Shown: piece by piece, positions 1 through 7,019 of the stretch
How positions within the stretch are numbered: position 1 is the first letter of the stretch
Layout of the letters: every line of letters starts with the position of its first letter
Source: Nitrospirota bacterium
GTDB lineage: Bacteria > Nitrospirota > Nitrospiria > Nitrospirales > Nitrospiraceae
DNA: 11,747 nucleotides
NCBI GenBank assembly: GCA_016222925.1
Contig: JACRQB010000005.1
Location: 1-11,747, forward strand
Reading direction: 5' to 3'
Program-made: the position numbers and the translations under genes
Notes under the pieces: model-generated
What the model was told of the DNA's origin: nothing
The model's input: only the letters and a program-made list of their open reading frames with translations
Databases searched by the model: none

Positions 1-108
1 AATGCCCCACTGAACGTCCCCGATCATGCGACGTTTTACGGAGGTGACGAGAGGGGGTATACAGACTATCCCTCTTTGGAAATGAAATCCGTGTGTTGCC
101 ATGGCTAA
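1..108 (+). other. possible C-terminal tail of an upstream gene (open frame to the window edge)
   Basis: Frame 1 is open from the first base to a TAA at 106-108, about 35 codons with no start codon needed, so it could be the end of a gene that begins left of the window. The encoded peptide contains Y-G-G-D-E-R-G-Y-T-D-Y. I recognise no family in it, and an open frame of this length can occur by chance. The other two forward frames are closed by stops within this stretch. Positions 109-197 hold nothing I can name beyond the Shine-Dalgarno site of the next gene. Confidence 0.2.
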
Positions 109-197
109 GCAAAACAAGCGAGTCGGTGATCGACAACACTCTCCCTCTCGTCGGCATGTACGCGCACTATTATCGGAATGACGAAACGAGGTCGCTG

Positions 198-416
198 ATG
201 ACCATCGAACTCAATCACACCATTGTGCCTGCGCGGGACAAAGTCAAGTCGGCGGAGTTCGACGCGATCTTCGGACGCATTCGGACGGAAGGCATTCCTT
301 ACGGGAGCGAGACCCACTCGCGGGACGATATGAAGATCAACCATCGTGGCGGCGGACGCAGCGTGTATTTTCAGGACCCGAACGGCCATATTCTCGAACT
401 ACTCACCGTGGCGTAA
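198..416 (+). CDS. VOC (glyoxalase-fold) family protein, internally shortened
   Basis: This 72-residue protein begins with MTIELNHTIVPARDK and ends with GGGRSVYFQDPNGHILELLTV, the two ends typical of a vicinal-oxygen-chelate (glyoxalase/dioxygenase superfamily) protein. I chose the ATG at 198 because that is where the family motif starts and a GAGGT Shine-Dalgarno lies 5 bases upstream (188-192). An in-frame ATG at 93 would add 35 residues that do not look like the family. Full-length relatives, as I know them, are about 120-130 residues. Here the early strand (residues 1-15) joins directly to the late AEFDAIFGRI helix (from residue 19), so roughly 45-50 residues carrying the middle strands are absent. 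The likely metal ligands His7 and Glu67 remain, but half the beta-alpha-beta-beta-beta module is gone. It may be a decayed gene or may act only as a dimerised fragment; enzymatic function is doubtful. Confidence 0.6.
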   Translation: MTIELNHTIVPARDKVKSAEFDAIFGRIRTEGIPYGSETHSRDDMKINHRGGGRSVYFQDPNGHILELLTVA

Positions 417-541
417 CGATGGCTAGGACACACGAGGTGAAACGGGGTCTGCGATCGATTTCAGTTAAGGAGCTTTGGTCGGAGCCATGTGATTTCGGCG
501 ATGCATCATAACGCTTAAGCAGACCGTTTAGGAGGACAACC

Positions 542-1300
542 ATGAGACTCGAGCGGAAGATAGCGATTGTGACCGGTGGAGGGACCGGTATCGGCGAGGC
601 GATTGCGAAGGTGTTTGCCCGGGAAGGCGCGAAGGTCGCGATCACCGGCCGACGGAAGGGCGAATTGGAGCGCGTCGTCGGAGACATTGAGCGAAAAGGC
701 GGACAAGCTTTGGCGCTCCCCGGCAGCGTGACCGACGAACAGGACGTGCAGGAAGCGGTCGCAGCTACTGTTCGAAGGTTCGGCCGTCTCGACATCTTGG
801 TCAATAACGCGGGCAACTTGTTCCATACGGCGCCGCTCCACGAAACGACGGATCAGATTTGGGATGAGACCTTTGATGTGTTCATGAAGGGGACGTTTCG
901 ATTCATTCGCGCGGCAATTCCTCGGATGCTCCAACAGGGCGGCGGCTCGATCCTGAATATCTCCACGATCGCCGGGCTCAAGGCCATGCCTGGCTTTGAG
1001 GCCCATGCCTATCCCGCGGCCAAGGCGGGTGTCATCATGCTTACCAAGACGGTGGCGGTGCACTACGCGAAGCAGAACATCCGATGCAACTGCATCTGCC
1101 CGGCCGGCGTTCTCACCCCACCCGTCACAGACATGCTGAAGGATCCACAGGCCAAAGCCTGGTTCGAAAGTATGCATCCAATGGGCCGGCTCGGGCAGCC
1201 GGAGGAAGTAGCTGAAGCGACGGTTTATTTTGCGTCCGATGAGTCACGCTGGACGACTGGGAGCATCCTGTCGGTGGACGGCGGCGTGATGGCCGCGTAA
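542..1300 (+). CDS. classical short-chain dehydrogenase/reductase (SDR), catalytic Asn replaced
   Basis: A 252-residue protein, the usual length for a classical NAD(P)-dependent SDR. Residues 11-18 are the TGxxxGIG cofactor loop (TGGGTGIG), 88-91 the NNAG motif, Ser141 the catalytic serine, Tyr157-x-x-x-Lys161 the active-site pair, and the C-terminus carries the common SVDGG motif. Arg37-Arg38 after the second strand suggest NADP(H) preference (inference). The tetrad Asn, expected in the D-V-N-x-x-G-T-F pattern, is Phe114 (TTC at 881-883), an uncommon change. The substrate cannot be read from the sequence; 3-oxoacyl reductase-like, sugar or polyol and steroid-like activities all share this fold. 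The start is supported by an AGGAGGA Shine-Dalgarno just upstream (around 530-535). It lies 125 bp after the short VOC gene and is likely expressed from its own or a shared promoter. Confidence 0.93.
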   Translation: MRLERKIAIVTGGGTGIGEAIAKVFAREGAKVAITGRRKGELERVVGDIERKGGQALALPGSVTDEQDVQEAVAATVRRFGRLDILVNNAGNLFHTAPLHETTDQIWDETFDVFMKGTFRFIRAAIPRMLQQGGGSILNISTIAGLKAMPGFEAHAYPAAKAGVIMLTKTVAVHYAKQNIRCNCICPAGVLTPPVTDMLKDPQAKAWFESMHPMGRLGQPEEVAEATVYFASDESRWTTGSILSVDGGVMAA

Positions 1301-1412
1301 GCGATCAGAAATCAGAAAAGCGAGGACGGTGAAATCCACATGAGTCTCCGGAGGCTCGCCGGGCACCGCCAATGCTTTAAATCGCTGCGATCGGGATGAA
1401 AAAGTGCGGCTG

Positions 1413-1865
1413 ATGATCGACTTATTCCTTTCCGCCTTTCACTTCTTGCTGGTCTTCACGTTGATCGCCATCCTCGCCGCGCAAAGTGCCGTGATCAGAC
1501 CTGGGATAACCGCTTCGAGTCTGCGTCTGGCTGTGAGCTTGGATCGAGGTTATGGCGCAAGCGCGGTGTTGCTCCTCGGAGCGGGATTCAGCAAGATCTA
1601 TTGGGGCGCAAAAGGCTCATCTTTTTATCTACTGAATCCCCTCTTCTGGACCAAAATCGGTCTTTTCACCACGGTCGCGGCGCTTTCCATACCGCCGACT
1701 CTCCAGTTCATCCGATGGACCAAGCAGGCGCATTCGTACCCGGAATTTCTACCGTCTGACGAAGAGGTTCGCCGTATTCAATGGTGGCTGCGCGCAGAAA
1801 TGATCGTGGTCGTGTTCATCCCGTTTTTCGCAGCCGCCATGGCGCGCGGTATAGGGCTTTCATGA
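1413..1865 (+). CDS. DUF2214 family integral membrane protein
   Basis: A 150-residue, very hydrophobic protein that matches my memory of the DUF2214 family: an N-terminal H-x-L-L-V-F helix, an Arg-Pro-Gly after helix 1, the F-(W)-G-A-K-G-x-x-x-Y-x-x-N-P-x-F-W-x-K signature (here YWGAKGSSFYLLNPLFWTK), then LSIPPTLQFIRW. Four membrane helices can be seen at about residues 1-25, 47-63, 77-97 and 128-147, with a short charged loop (PSDEEVRRIQWW) before the last. The protein sits in the inner membrane and its function is unknown. I placed the start at the ATG at 1413 because relatives begin with a short M-x-D-L-L-L segment; an in-frame GTG at 1404 with a weak GGGA seven bases upstream would add three residues. 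It lies 112 bp downstream of the SDR gene. Confidence 0.85.
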   Translation: MIDLFLSAFHFLLVFTLIAILAAQSAVIRPGITASSLRLAVSLDRGYGASAVLLLGAGFSKIYWGAKGSSFYLLNPLFWTKIGLFTTVAALSIPPTLQFIRWTKQAHSYPEFLPSDEEVRRIQWWLRAEMIVVVFIPFFAAAMARGIGLS

Positions 1866-1985
1866 CCGATCTTGATGAAACTACAATGTTTCTTCAGAGC
1901 GAGTCGTTGCCACGAAGACCGATGTCGATTTGGAGCTTTCGATTCGACTAATAGGCAGGCAACCATCTTTTCCAAGGAGTCGCGC

Positions 1986-2423
1986 ATGTCCAAGGTCACA
2001 CCCTTCTTATGGTTCGACGGTCAAGCGGAAGAAGCCGCGAGGTTCTACACTTCCATTTTCGAAAATTCGCGGATCGATTCCGTTTCACCAATGTCCGCTA
2101 CGTTTCACCTTGACGGTCAGAAGCTCATGGCACTTAATGGCGGCCCGCAGTTCAAGTTCACCGAGGCCATCTCCTTTTTCATAAGCTGCGAGACACAGGC
2201 TGAAGTCGACGAGTTGTGGGAAAAGCTCTCCTCCGGGGGCGCAAAACAACGGTGCGGCTGGCTGAAGGACAAGTTCGGCGTCTCTTGGCAGATCATTCCG
2301 TCTGTATTAGGAGAACTGTTGCAGGATGAGGATCACGAGAAATCCGGACGGGTCATGCAAGCCATGTTACAGATGAGCAAGATCGACATCGCTCGCCTAA
2401 AGCAGGCCTATGAGAGTCAGTAG
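1986..2423 (+). CDS. PhnB-like VOC family protein (glyoxalase superfamily), copy 1
   Basis: A 145-residue protein starting MSKVTPFLWFDGQAEEAARFY, the usual opening of the PhnB-like (PF06983, often mis-named 3-demethylubiquinone methyltransferase) branch of the VOC superfamily. Other family marks are LNGGPQFKFTEAISF, CGWLKDKFGVSWQI and a C-terminal helix (VMQAMLQMSKID). AAGGAG at 1974-1979, six bases before the ATG, fixes the start; an upstream in-frame ATG at 1872 would add non-family residues. It is a paralogue of the protein at 5789-6274, roughly half identical by eye. Compared with that copy it lacks about 16 residues in the loop between the first helix and the next strand (near residues 31-37 here). 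Substrate and metal dependence are unknown. It lies 120 bp after DUF2214 and 81 bp before the YciI-like gene, consistent with co-transcription. Confidence 0.88.
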   Translation: MSKVTPFLWFDGQAEEAARFYTSIFENSRIDSVSPMSATFHLDGQKLMALNGGPQFKFTEAISFFISCETQAEVDELWEKLSSGGAKQRCGWLKDKFGVSWQIIPSVLGELLQDEDHEKSGRVMQAMLQMSKIDIARLKQAYESQ

Positions 2424-2504
2424 TCTGACCTGAGACCGTGGATTATGTGCGCTTGTTCGACTGTTGCGCAATATCCACAAAACTCAAAAAGAAGGAGATC
2501 GACG

Positions 2505-2930
2505 ATGCGATTCATGGTCATTGTGAAGGCGACAAAAGAGTCGGAAGCGGGTGTCATGCCGAGCACACAACTGCTGACCGAAATGGGCAAATACAACGAA
2601 GAACTGGTGAAGGCGGGGGTGATCCTCGCGGGTGAAGGGCTCCAGCCGAGTTCGAAGGGTGCGCGCGTCAGATTTTCAGGAAGTACGCGCACCGTGATCG
2701 ACGGCCCCTTTGCCGAAACCAAAGAGCTTATTGCCGGCTATTGGCTCTGGCAGGTGAAATCGAAGGAAGAAGCGATCGAATGGGTCAAACGCTGTCCCAA
2801 CCCCATGCCCGGAGAATCGGAGATCGAAATTCGTCAAATCTTCGAAGCGGACGATTTCGGCGCAGAGTTCACGCCGGAACTGCGGGCGCAAGAAGAACGA
2901 TTGCGGGCAGAGACAACCAAAAAGAAATAG
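2505..2930 (+). CDS. YciI-like / DGPF-domain protein
   Basis: A 141-residue protein with the MRFMVIVKATKESEAG opening and the signature DGPFAETKELIAGYWLW (DGPF at residues 66-69) of the YCII-related/DGPF family (PF03795, COG3795). The fold is a ferredoxin-like alpha/beta dimer. The biochemical role of this branch is not established, although members often lie beside ECF sigma factors and small VOC proteins. The last 20 or so residues (ELRAQEERLRAETTKKK) are a charged, probably helical tail. The start at 2505 is set by AAGGAGAT at 2492-2499; an earlier in-frame ATG at 2445 would add residues unlike the family. It sits between the first PhnB-like VOC and the DUF1428 gene, a mixture of small domains often found together in bacterial genomes. 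No sigma factor gene is present in the window. Confidence 0.9.
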   Translation: MRFMVIVKATKESEAGVMPSTQLLTEMGKYNEELVKAGVILAGEGLQPSSKGARVRFSGSTRTVIDGPFAETKELIAGYWLWQVKSKEEAIEWVKRCPNPMPGESEIEIRQIFEADDFGAEFTPELRAQEERLRAETTKKK

Positions 2931-3013
2931 AGACGTCTCGCTCAAAAGCCGAGGCCAAACGAGCGGGCTGCGCAAGCAAACGTACGGCGAGACAATAAGA
3001 AAGCACGATGCTC

Positions 3014-3373
3014 ATGGGATATGTCGATGGATACGTTCTGCCCGTTCCAAAGAAAAACCTGAAAGCGTATCGACGCCTCGCGCAGCAAGCGGCAAAGATC
3101 TGGTGTGAGCACGGCGCCCTCGACTACAAAGAGTGTGTCGGTGACGATCTCACAACGAAGATAGGCGTACCGTTCCAGAAATACGCCAAGACGAAAGCCG
3201 GCGAGACGGTCATCTTCGCGTACATCCTGTTCAAGTCGCGGGCGCACCGAGACCGCGTCAACCCCAAGGTGATGAAGGATCCACGTATCCATGCCATGGG
3301 CGATCCGAAAGACATGCCCTTCGATTACAAACGGATGGCCTACGGCGGATTTAAAATCCTGGTCAATGCCTAG
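3014..3373 (+). CDS. DUF1428 (YbaA-like) family protein
   Basis: A 119-residue protein that matches DUF1428 (PF07237), the family of E. coli YbaA, along its whole length: YVDGYVLPVPKKNLKAYR at the start, then CEHGALDYKECVGDD, an F-K-S-R-A-H-R-D-R-V-N segment, and MPFDYKRMAYGGFKIL at the end. It is a small soluble protein of the dimeric alpha/beta-barrel type with no established reaction. I placed the start at 3014 because relatives begin M-x-Y-V-D-G; an ATG two codons earlier (3008) is equally possible and neither has a strong Shine-Dalgarno. It lies about 80 bp after the YciI-like gene and 102 bp before the first DUF1579 gene, in the same direction. Confidence 0.9.
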   Translation: MGYVDGYVLPVPKKNLKAYRRLAQQAAKIWCEHGALDYKECVGDDLTTKIGVPFQKYAKTKAGETVIFAYILFKSRAHRDRVNPKVMKDPRIHAMGDPKDMPFDYKRMAYGGFKILVNA

Positions 3374-3475
3374 CTGCTTCATGAACCAGCGTTATGCTGG
3401 GAAATCGACCGATGCAACCGGCTAACGGTACCATCGAATGACAAATTCATTCATAACAACCAGAAGGAGGCCACC

Positions 3476-4075
3476 ATGCAGTTGAGACCCTTGGCAGTGA
3501 CCACATTGTGCATCATGCTGACCGTCGCACCGGTTTTCGCGAAAGAGAAGAAACATGAGAAGGCAATGGACCCTCAAGCAATGATGGAAGTCTGGAAGAA
3601 ACTGGCAACACCGGGCGAACCGCACAAGCTGTTCGCAAGCCTCGCCGGCAGTTGGACGACGCAAACCAAGGAATGGATGGAACCGGGCAAGCTGCCGATG
3701 GAAACAACCGGCACCGCAGAGATGAAGATGTTGCTCGACGGACGGTTTCTCTTTCAGGAGTACGGCGGTCAGATGATGGGACAGCCCTTCTCAGGAGTCG
3801 GCATCGATGGGTATGACAATTTGACCAAGAAATATGTGACGGCCTGGATCGATACGATGGGGACCGGTATTTTTCTCATGGAAGGCACGGCCAGCGCCGA
3901 CGGAAAGACCATCACGTTGAAGGGATCGCATCCGGAACCAGGCGGAGTCAAGATGTCACATCGCGCGGTCTGGACCATTCGGGATGCCAACAACCAGATC
4001 TTCGAAATGTACGGCAGTCACGGGCACAGCAAGGAAATGAAGATGTTGGAGATTGTCTACACCAGGCAACAGTAA
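3476..4075 (+). CDS. exported DUF1579 family protein, copy 1
   Basis: A 199-residue protein with an N-terminal signal peptide (hydrophobic residues about 5-20, likely signal peptidase I cut after VFA, before KEKK), so it probably works in the periplasm. The mature part matches DUF1579 (PF07617): LASLAGSWTTQTKEW, MKMLLDGRFLFQEY, GIDGYDNLTKKYVTAWID, a MEGTAS-DGKTITL strand and a C-terminal KEMKMLEIVYTR. The fold is expected to be a lipocalin/calycin-like barrel and the ligand is unknown. The Shine-Dalgarno GAAGGAGG ends six bases before the ATG. A paralogue lies at 6413-7003. Over about 177 mature residues I count roughly 77% identity, and the leader CAACCA-n-AAGGAGGCC is shared too, so the copies come from a recent duplication. 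Confidence 0.9.
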   Translation: MQLRPLAVTTLCIMLTVAPVFAKEKKHEKAMDPQAMMEVWKKLATPGEPHKLFASLAGSWTTQTKEWMEPGKLPMETTGTAEMKMLLDGRFLFQEYGGQMMGQPFSGVGIDGYDNLTKKYVTAWIDTMGTGIFLMEGTASADGKTITLKGSHPEPGGVKMSHRAVWTIRDANNQIFEMYGSHGHSKEMKMLEIVYTRQQ

Positions 4076-4268
4076 TTGGGGAGTTTAGAGCAAACCATGA
4101 ATGGCGTTGCCGCCAGAATGAAGGAGCCGCCGTGTGTCTTTCGCTCATATCGTGAACCCTGTAGCGCCTTTCACGCCGCTGTCGATTTTCTTACGGTCGG
4201 ACGACTAGCTTACGAGAGGCTGTGAACTGGCCATCGAAAACCGGTCATCGAAAGAAAGGAGCCATGCA

Positions 4269-5453
4269 ATGAACAGTGTTCGAGTACTGGTCGGCACCCG
4301 CAAGGGTGCCTTCATCTTGACGTCTGACGGCAAGCGGAAACAGTGGACCGTCGATGGGCCGCACTTCGGAGGATGGGAGCTGTACCACCTCAAGGGCTCA
4401 CCGGCGGATCCGAATCGACTGTATGCCTCACAAACCAGTAGCTGGTTTGGCCAAGTGATCCAGCGTTCAGATGATGGTGGCAAGACCTGGAATCCGCCCG
4501 GTACCAAACCTGAAGATCTCATGGGATCTGACGGCATGCCGAAGGGTGCAAGTAACATGTTTCTCTATGATGCCTCAGCTGAAACCGGCCGGCCGCTGAC
4601 CACGCACCAACATTATGACGGCTCACAACGACCGTGGGAATTCAAGCGGGTGTGGCACCTCGAACCATCGCTGACTGATCCGGATACGGTCTATGCCGGG
4701 GTGGAGGATGCAGCGATCTTCAAGTCGACCGATGGAGGCACCACGTGGAAGGAGTTGGCAGGGCTGCGGAGCGCGAAAGGCCAGCTCTGGCAACCGGGAG
4801 CAGGCGGGATGTGCCTGCATACAATCTTGATCAATACCGGACAGCCAGACCGCATGTTCGTGGCCATCTCGGCCGCCGGTTCGTTTCGCAGTGACGATGC
4901 CGGGCAGACTTGGCGACCTACCAACAAGGGACTCATGTCGAAATATGAGTTGCCCGATCCAGACGCGGATGTAGGCCACTGTGTCCACAGCATCGCAATG
5001 CATCCGTCACACCCGAACGTGCTGTTCATGCAGAAGCATTGGGACGTGCTGCGCAGCGACAACGGAGGAGAGTCATGGCAAGAGATCAGCGGCAATCTAC
5101 CGAGCGATTTTGGATTCCCGATCGCCGTGCACGCCCACGAGCCGAACACCGTCTACGTCGTCCCCATCAAGAGCGACTCCGAGCACTATCCGCCTGACGG
5201 CAAACTGCGTGTGTACCGCAGCAAGGTCGGCGGAAACGAATGGGAAGCGCTGACCAAGGGACTGCCGCAACAAGACTGCTACGTGAACATCCTGCGCGAC
5301 GCGATGGCGGTTGATCAGCTGGACCCATGTGGCATCTATTTCGGCACAACCGGCGGTCAGGTCTATGGTTCGCCTGATGGTGGGGATAGTTGGACGCCGA
5401 TCGTGCGGGATTTGCCGGCGGTCCTATCGGTAGAGGTTCAGACCTTGCCATGA
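4269..5453 (+). CDS. BNR/Asp-box beta-propeller protein (sialidase/VPS10-like fold), coupled to a MoaD/ThiS-like gene
   Basis: A 394-residue protein built of repeated Asp-box (BNR) motifs of the form S-x-D-x-G-x-x-W at residues 67-74, 153-160, 208-215, 263-270 and 368-375. A degenerate sixth is at 318-325 (SKVGGNEW). This gives a six- or seven-bladed beta-propeller of the kind found in sialidases, Vps10 and photosystem II assembly factors. There is no signal peptide, so it is probably cytoplasmic, and I see no proof that it is a glycosidase. Conserved stretches such as WHLEPS, QPGAGGMCLHTI, AISAAGSFRSDDAG and SGNLPSDFGFPIAVH mark a specific bacterial family. Residues 76-125 form a longer loop than I remember in relatives. 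The start is set by AAAGGAG seven bases before the ATG at 4269. Its stop overlaps the start of the next gene (ATGA at 5450-5453), pointing to translational coupling and a shared function. Confidence 0.85.
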   Translation: MNSVRVLVGTRKGAFILTSDGKRKQWTVDGPHFGGWELYHLKGSPADPNRLYASQTSSWFGQVIQRSDDGGKTWNPPGTKPEDLMGSDGMPKGASNMFLYDASAETGRPLTTHQHYDGSQRPWEFKRVWHLEPSLTDPDTVYAGVEDAAIFKSTDGGTTWKELAGLRSAKGQLWQPGAGGMCLHTILINTGQPDRMFVAISAAGSFRSDDAGQTWRPTNKGLMSKYELPDPDADVGHCVHSIAMHPSHPNVLFMQKHWDVLRSDNGGESWQEISGNLPSDFGFPIAVHAHEPNTVYVVPIKSDSEHYPPDGKLRVYRSKVGGNEWEALTKGLPQQDCYVNILRDAMAVDQLDPCGIYFGTTGGQVYGSPDGGDSWTPIVRDLPAVLSVEVQTLP

Positions 5454-5746
5454 TCCGCGTCGTGCTGCCTCAACATTTGCGAATCCTGGCGCGGGTTGAT
5501 AGCGAACTCGTATTGGACATCACCGGTCCGGTCACAGTGGACTCAGTTCTCGATACCTTAGAAAGTCAGTATCCGATGCTGCGAGGCACAATCCGAGACC
5601 ACGTAACGAGACGCCGCCGCCCGTTCATCCGCTTCTTCGCCTGCGAGCAGGATCTCTCACGTGAAGCATCAGATACTCCCCTGCCCGAGGCAGTCGTGAC
5701 AGGGGCAGAACCGCTGCTCATTGTCGGCGCAATGGCGGGAGGCTAG
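5450..5746 (+). CDS. MoaD/ThiS-like ubiquitin-fold protein ending in Gly-Gly
   Basis: A 98-residue protein of the beta-grasp MoaD/ThiS family. The visible marks are an N-terminal VVLPQHLRILAR strand, a TVDSVLDTLESQYP helix, and the C-terminal LLIVGAMAGG in which Gly97-Gly98 end the chain. In family members that diglycine is adenylated by an E1-like enzyme and then carries sulfur as a thiocarboxylate or is attached to a protein. I chose the ATG at 5450 over one at 5390 because the family motif begins there and it overlaps the propeller gene's stop by 4 bp. No E1-like (MoeB/ThiF) or molybdopterin/thiamin biosynthesis gene lies in the window, so the activating enzyme must be elsewhere. It could be a sulfur carrier or a SAMP/ubiquitin-like modifier. 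The tight pairing with the propeller gene suggests a role other than ordinary molybdopterin synthesis. Confidence 0.85.
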   Translation: MIRVVLPQHLRILARVDSELVLDITGPVTVDSVLDTLESQYPMLRGTIRDHVTRRRRPFIRFFACEQDLSREASDTPLPEAVVTGAEPLLIVGAMAGG

Positions 5747-5788
5747 AAGCGAACAACCGTCGCTACGGGCTAATGGAGGAGTATGATC

Positions 5789-6274
5789 ATGCAAAAGCTT
5801 ACACCCTGTTTGTGGTTCGACGACAAGGCTGAAGAGGCGGCGAGGTTCTATGTCTCGGTCTTCAAGCACTCGAAGCTTGGGCACATTACCCGTTACGGAG
5901 AAGCCGGCTCGAAAGTCTCTGGTCGACCGAAAGGCTCGGTGATGACTGTAACATTTGAGATCGCGGGGCAGGAGTTCGTCGCTCTCAATGGCGGACCTCT
6001 CTTCAAATTCACCGAAGCCGTCTCGCTCATGGTGAAGTGCCATTCACAGGAAGAAATTGATGAGATGTGGAGCAAGCTCTCCAAAGATGGAGAAGAAGGG
6101 CCCTGTGGCTGGCTGAAGGACAAGTACGGCTTGTCGTGGCAGATCGTTGTGCCGAAATGGGACGAGATGTTGAGGGACAAGGATACCGCCAAATCCGAAC
6201 GAGCTATGGCCGCGATCCTCCAAATGGGCAAACCCGATCTACAACGAGTCCAACAAGCCTTTGAGGGACAGTGA
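5789..6274 (+). CDS. PhnB-like VOC family protein (glyoxalase superfamily), copy 2
   Basis: A 161-residue PhnB-like VOC protein: MQKLTPCLWFDDKAEEAARFY, then a full-length Gly/Ser-rich loop (GEAGSKVSGRPKGSVMTV), FVALNGGPLFKFTEAVSL and CGWLKDKYGLSWQIV, with a C-terminal helix ending in LQMGKPDL. The start at 5789 is preferred over the in-frame ATG at 5783 because GGAGGAG (5775-5781) is seven bases from 5789 but only one from 5783, and because copy 1 starts at the matching residue. Enzymatic role unknown; related proteins are annotated as glyoxalase-like. It follows the MoaD-like gene by 42 bp and probably shares its transcript. Together with the DUF1579 copy downstream it repeats the VOC plus DUF1579 content of 1986-4075. 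Confidence 0.9.
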   Translation: MQKLTPCLWFDDKAEEAARFYVSVFKHSKLGHITRYGEAGSKVSGRPKGSVMTVTFEIAGQEFVALNGGPLFKFTEAVSLMVKCHSQEEIDEMWSKLSKDGEEGPCGWLKDKYGLSWQIVVPKWDEMLRDKDTAKSERAMAAILQMGKPDLQRVQQAFEGQ

Positions 6275-6412
6275 AACTGAACAGAACAGCAAGATTCCCG
6301 CTCGACGAGTCCATTCCTTCCCCCTTGATCGAACGAGTCGTGAAGTTTAGGGTGAAATAACACTTACCTGAACCAGACAGAAGGAAGAAATAGCAACCAT
6401 AAGGAGGCCGCT

Positions 6413-7003
6413 ATGCGTATCATAACTTTTGCAATCATCTCATTGCTCACCGTCTCGCCAGCTCTGGCCAAAGAGAAAAAGGCAGGCAAGCAAATGGACC
6501 CACAGGCCATGATGGAGCTCTGGAAGCAGGCCGCCACGCCCGGCGAGCCACACAAGCAATTCGCCGCCCTGGCCGGGAGCTGGACCACTCAGACCAAGGA
6601 GTGGATGGAGCCAGGAAAACCACCGATGGAGTCCGCCGGCACGGCCGAGATGAAGATGTTGCTGGATGGACGGTTTCTCTATCAGGAATTCAACGGCCAA
6701 ATGATGGGGCAGCCGTTCAACGGCATCGGCATCGATTCGTACGACAATGTCCGCAAGAAATACGTGACGGCCTGGATGGATTCGATGGGCACCGGCATCT
6801 TCATCATGGAAGGCACGGCCAGCTCAGACGGCAAGACCATCACGTTGCGAGGCTCACACCCTGAGCCAGGGGGCGGAAAGATGTCGCATCGTGCGATCTG
6901 GAAGTTGATCGACAGCAATACCCAGCAGTTCGACATGTATGGTGCACACCACGGCCAGAAGGAAATGAAGATGATGGAGATTATGTATACGCGGAAAGAA
7001 TAG
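6413..7003 (+). CDS. exported DUF1579 family protein, copy 2
   Basis: A 196-residue DUF1579 protein with a signal peptide (likely cut after PALA, residues 16-19, leaving KEKK at the mature end), so it is probably periplasmic. It keeps all the segments listed for the copy at 3476-4075, including LAALAGSWTTQTKEW, MKMLLDGRFLYQEF and KKYVTAWMDSMGTGIF. By eye about 77% of mature residues are identical; most changes are conservative or lie in the AIWKLIDSNTQQ segment. AAGGAGG lies seven bases before the ATG. Keeping two highly similar copies of an exported protein suggests a dosage effect or slight specialisation (inference). The 138 bp before it (6275-6412) hold no gene that I can see. Confidence 0.9.
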   Translation: MRIITFAIISLLTVSPALAKEKKAGKQMDPQAMMELWKQAATPGEPHKQFAALAGSWTTQTKEWMEPGKPPMESAGTAEMKMLLDGRFLYQEFNGQMMGQPFNGIGIDSYDNVRKKYVTAWMDSMGTGIFIMEGTASSDGKTITLRGSHPEPGGGKMSHRAIWKLIDSNTQQFDMYGAHHGQKEMKMMEIMYTRKE

Positions 7004-7019
7004 CCATTCTCGCAAGGAA

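Noticed and set aside
515..1177. 220-codon open frame on the minus strand
   Set aside because: It lies antisense to the SDR gene, whose motifs and ribosome site are clear, and its translation looks like no family.
3380..3455. short hairpins (CCAGC/GCTGG and GAATGA/TCATTC) between DUF1428 and DUF1579
   Set aside because: Stems of 5-6 bp with no T-tract are expected by chance in this length.
4076..4268. 193-bp gap with a short direct repeat CATCGAAA before the propeller gene
   Set aside because: Two copies of an 8-mer are not enough to call an operator, and no convincing promoter or structure is visible.
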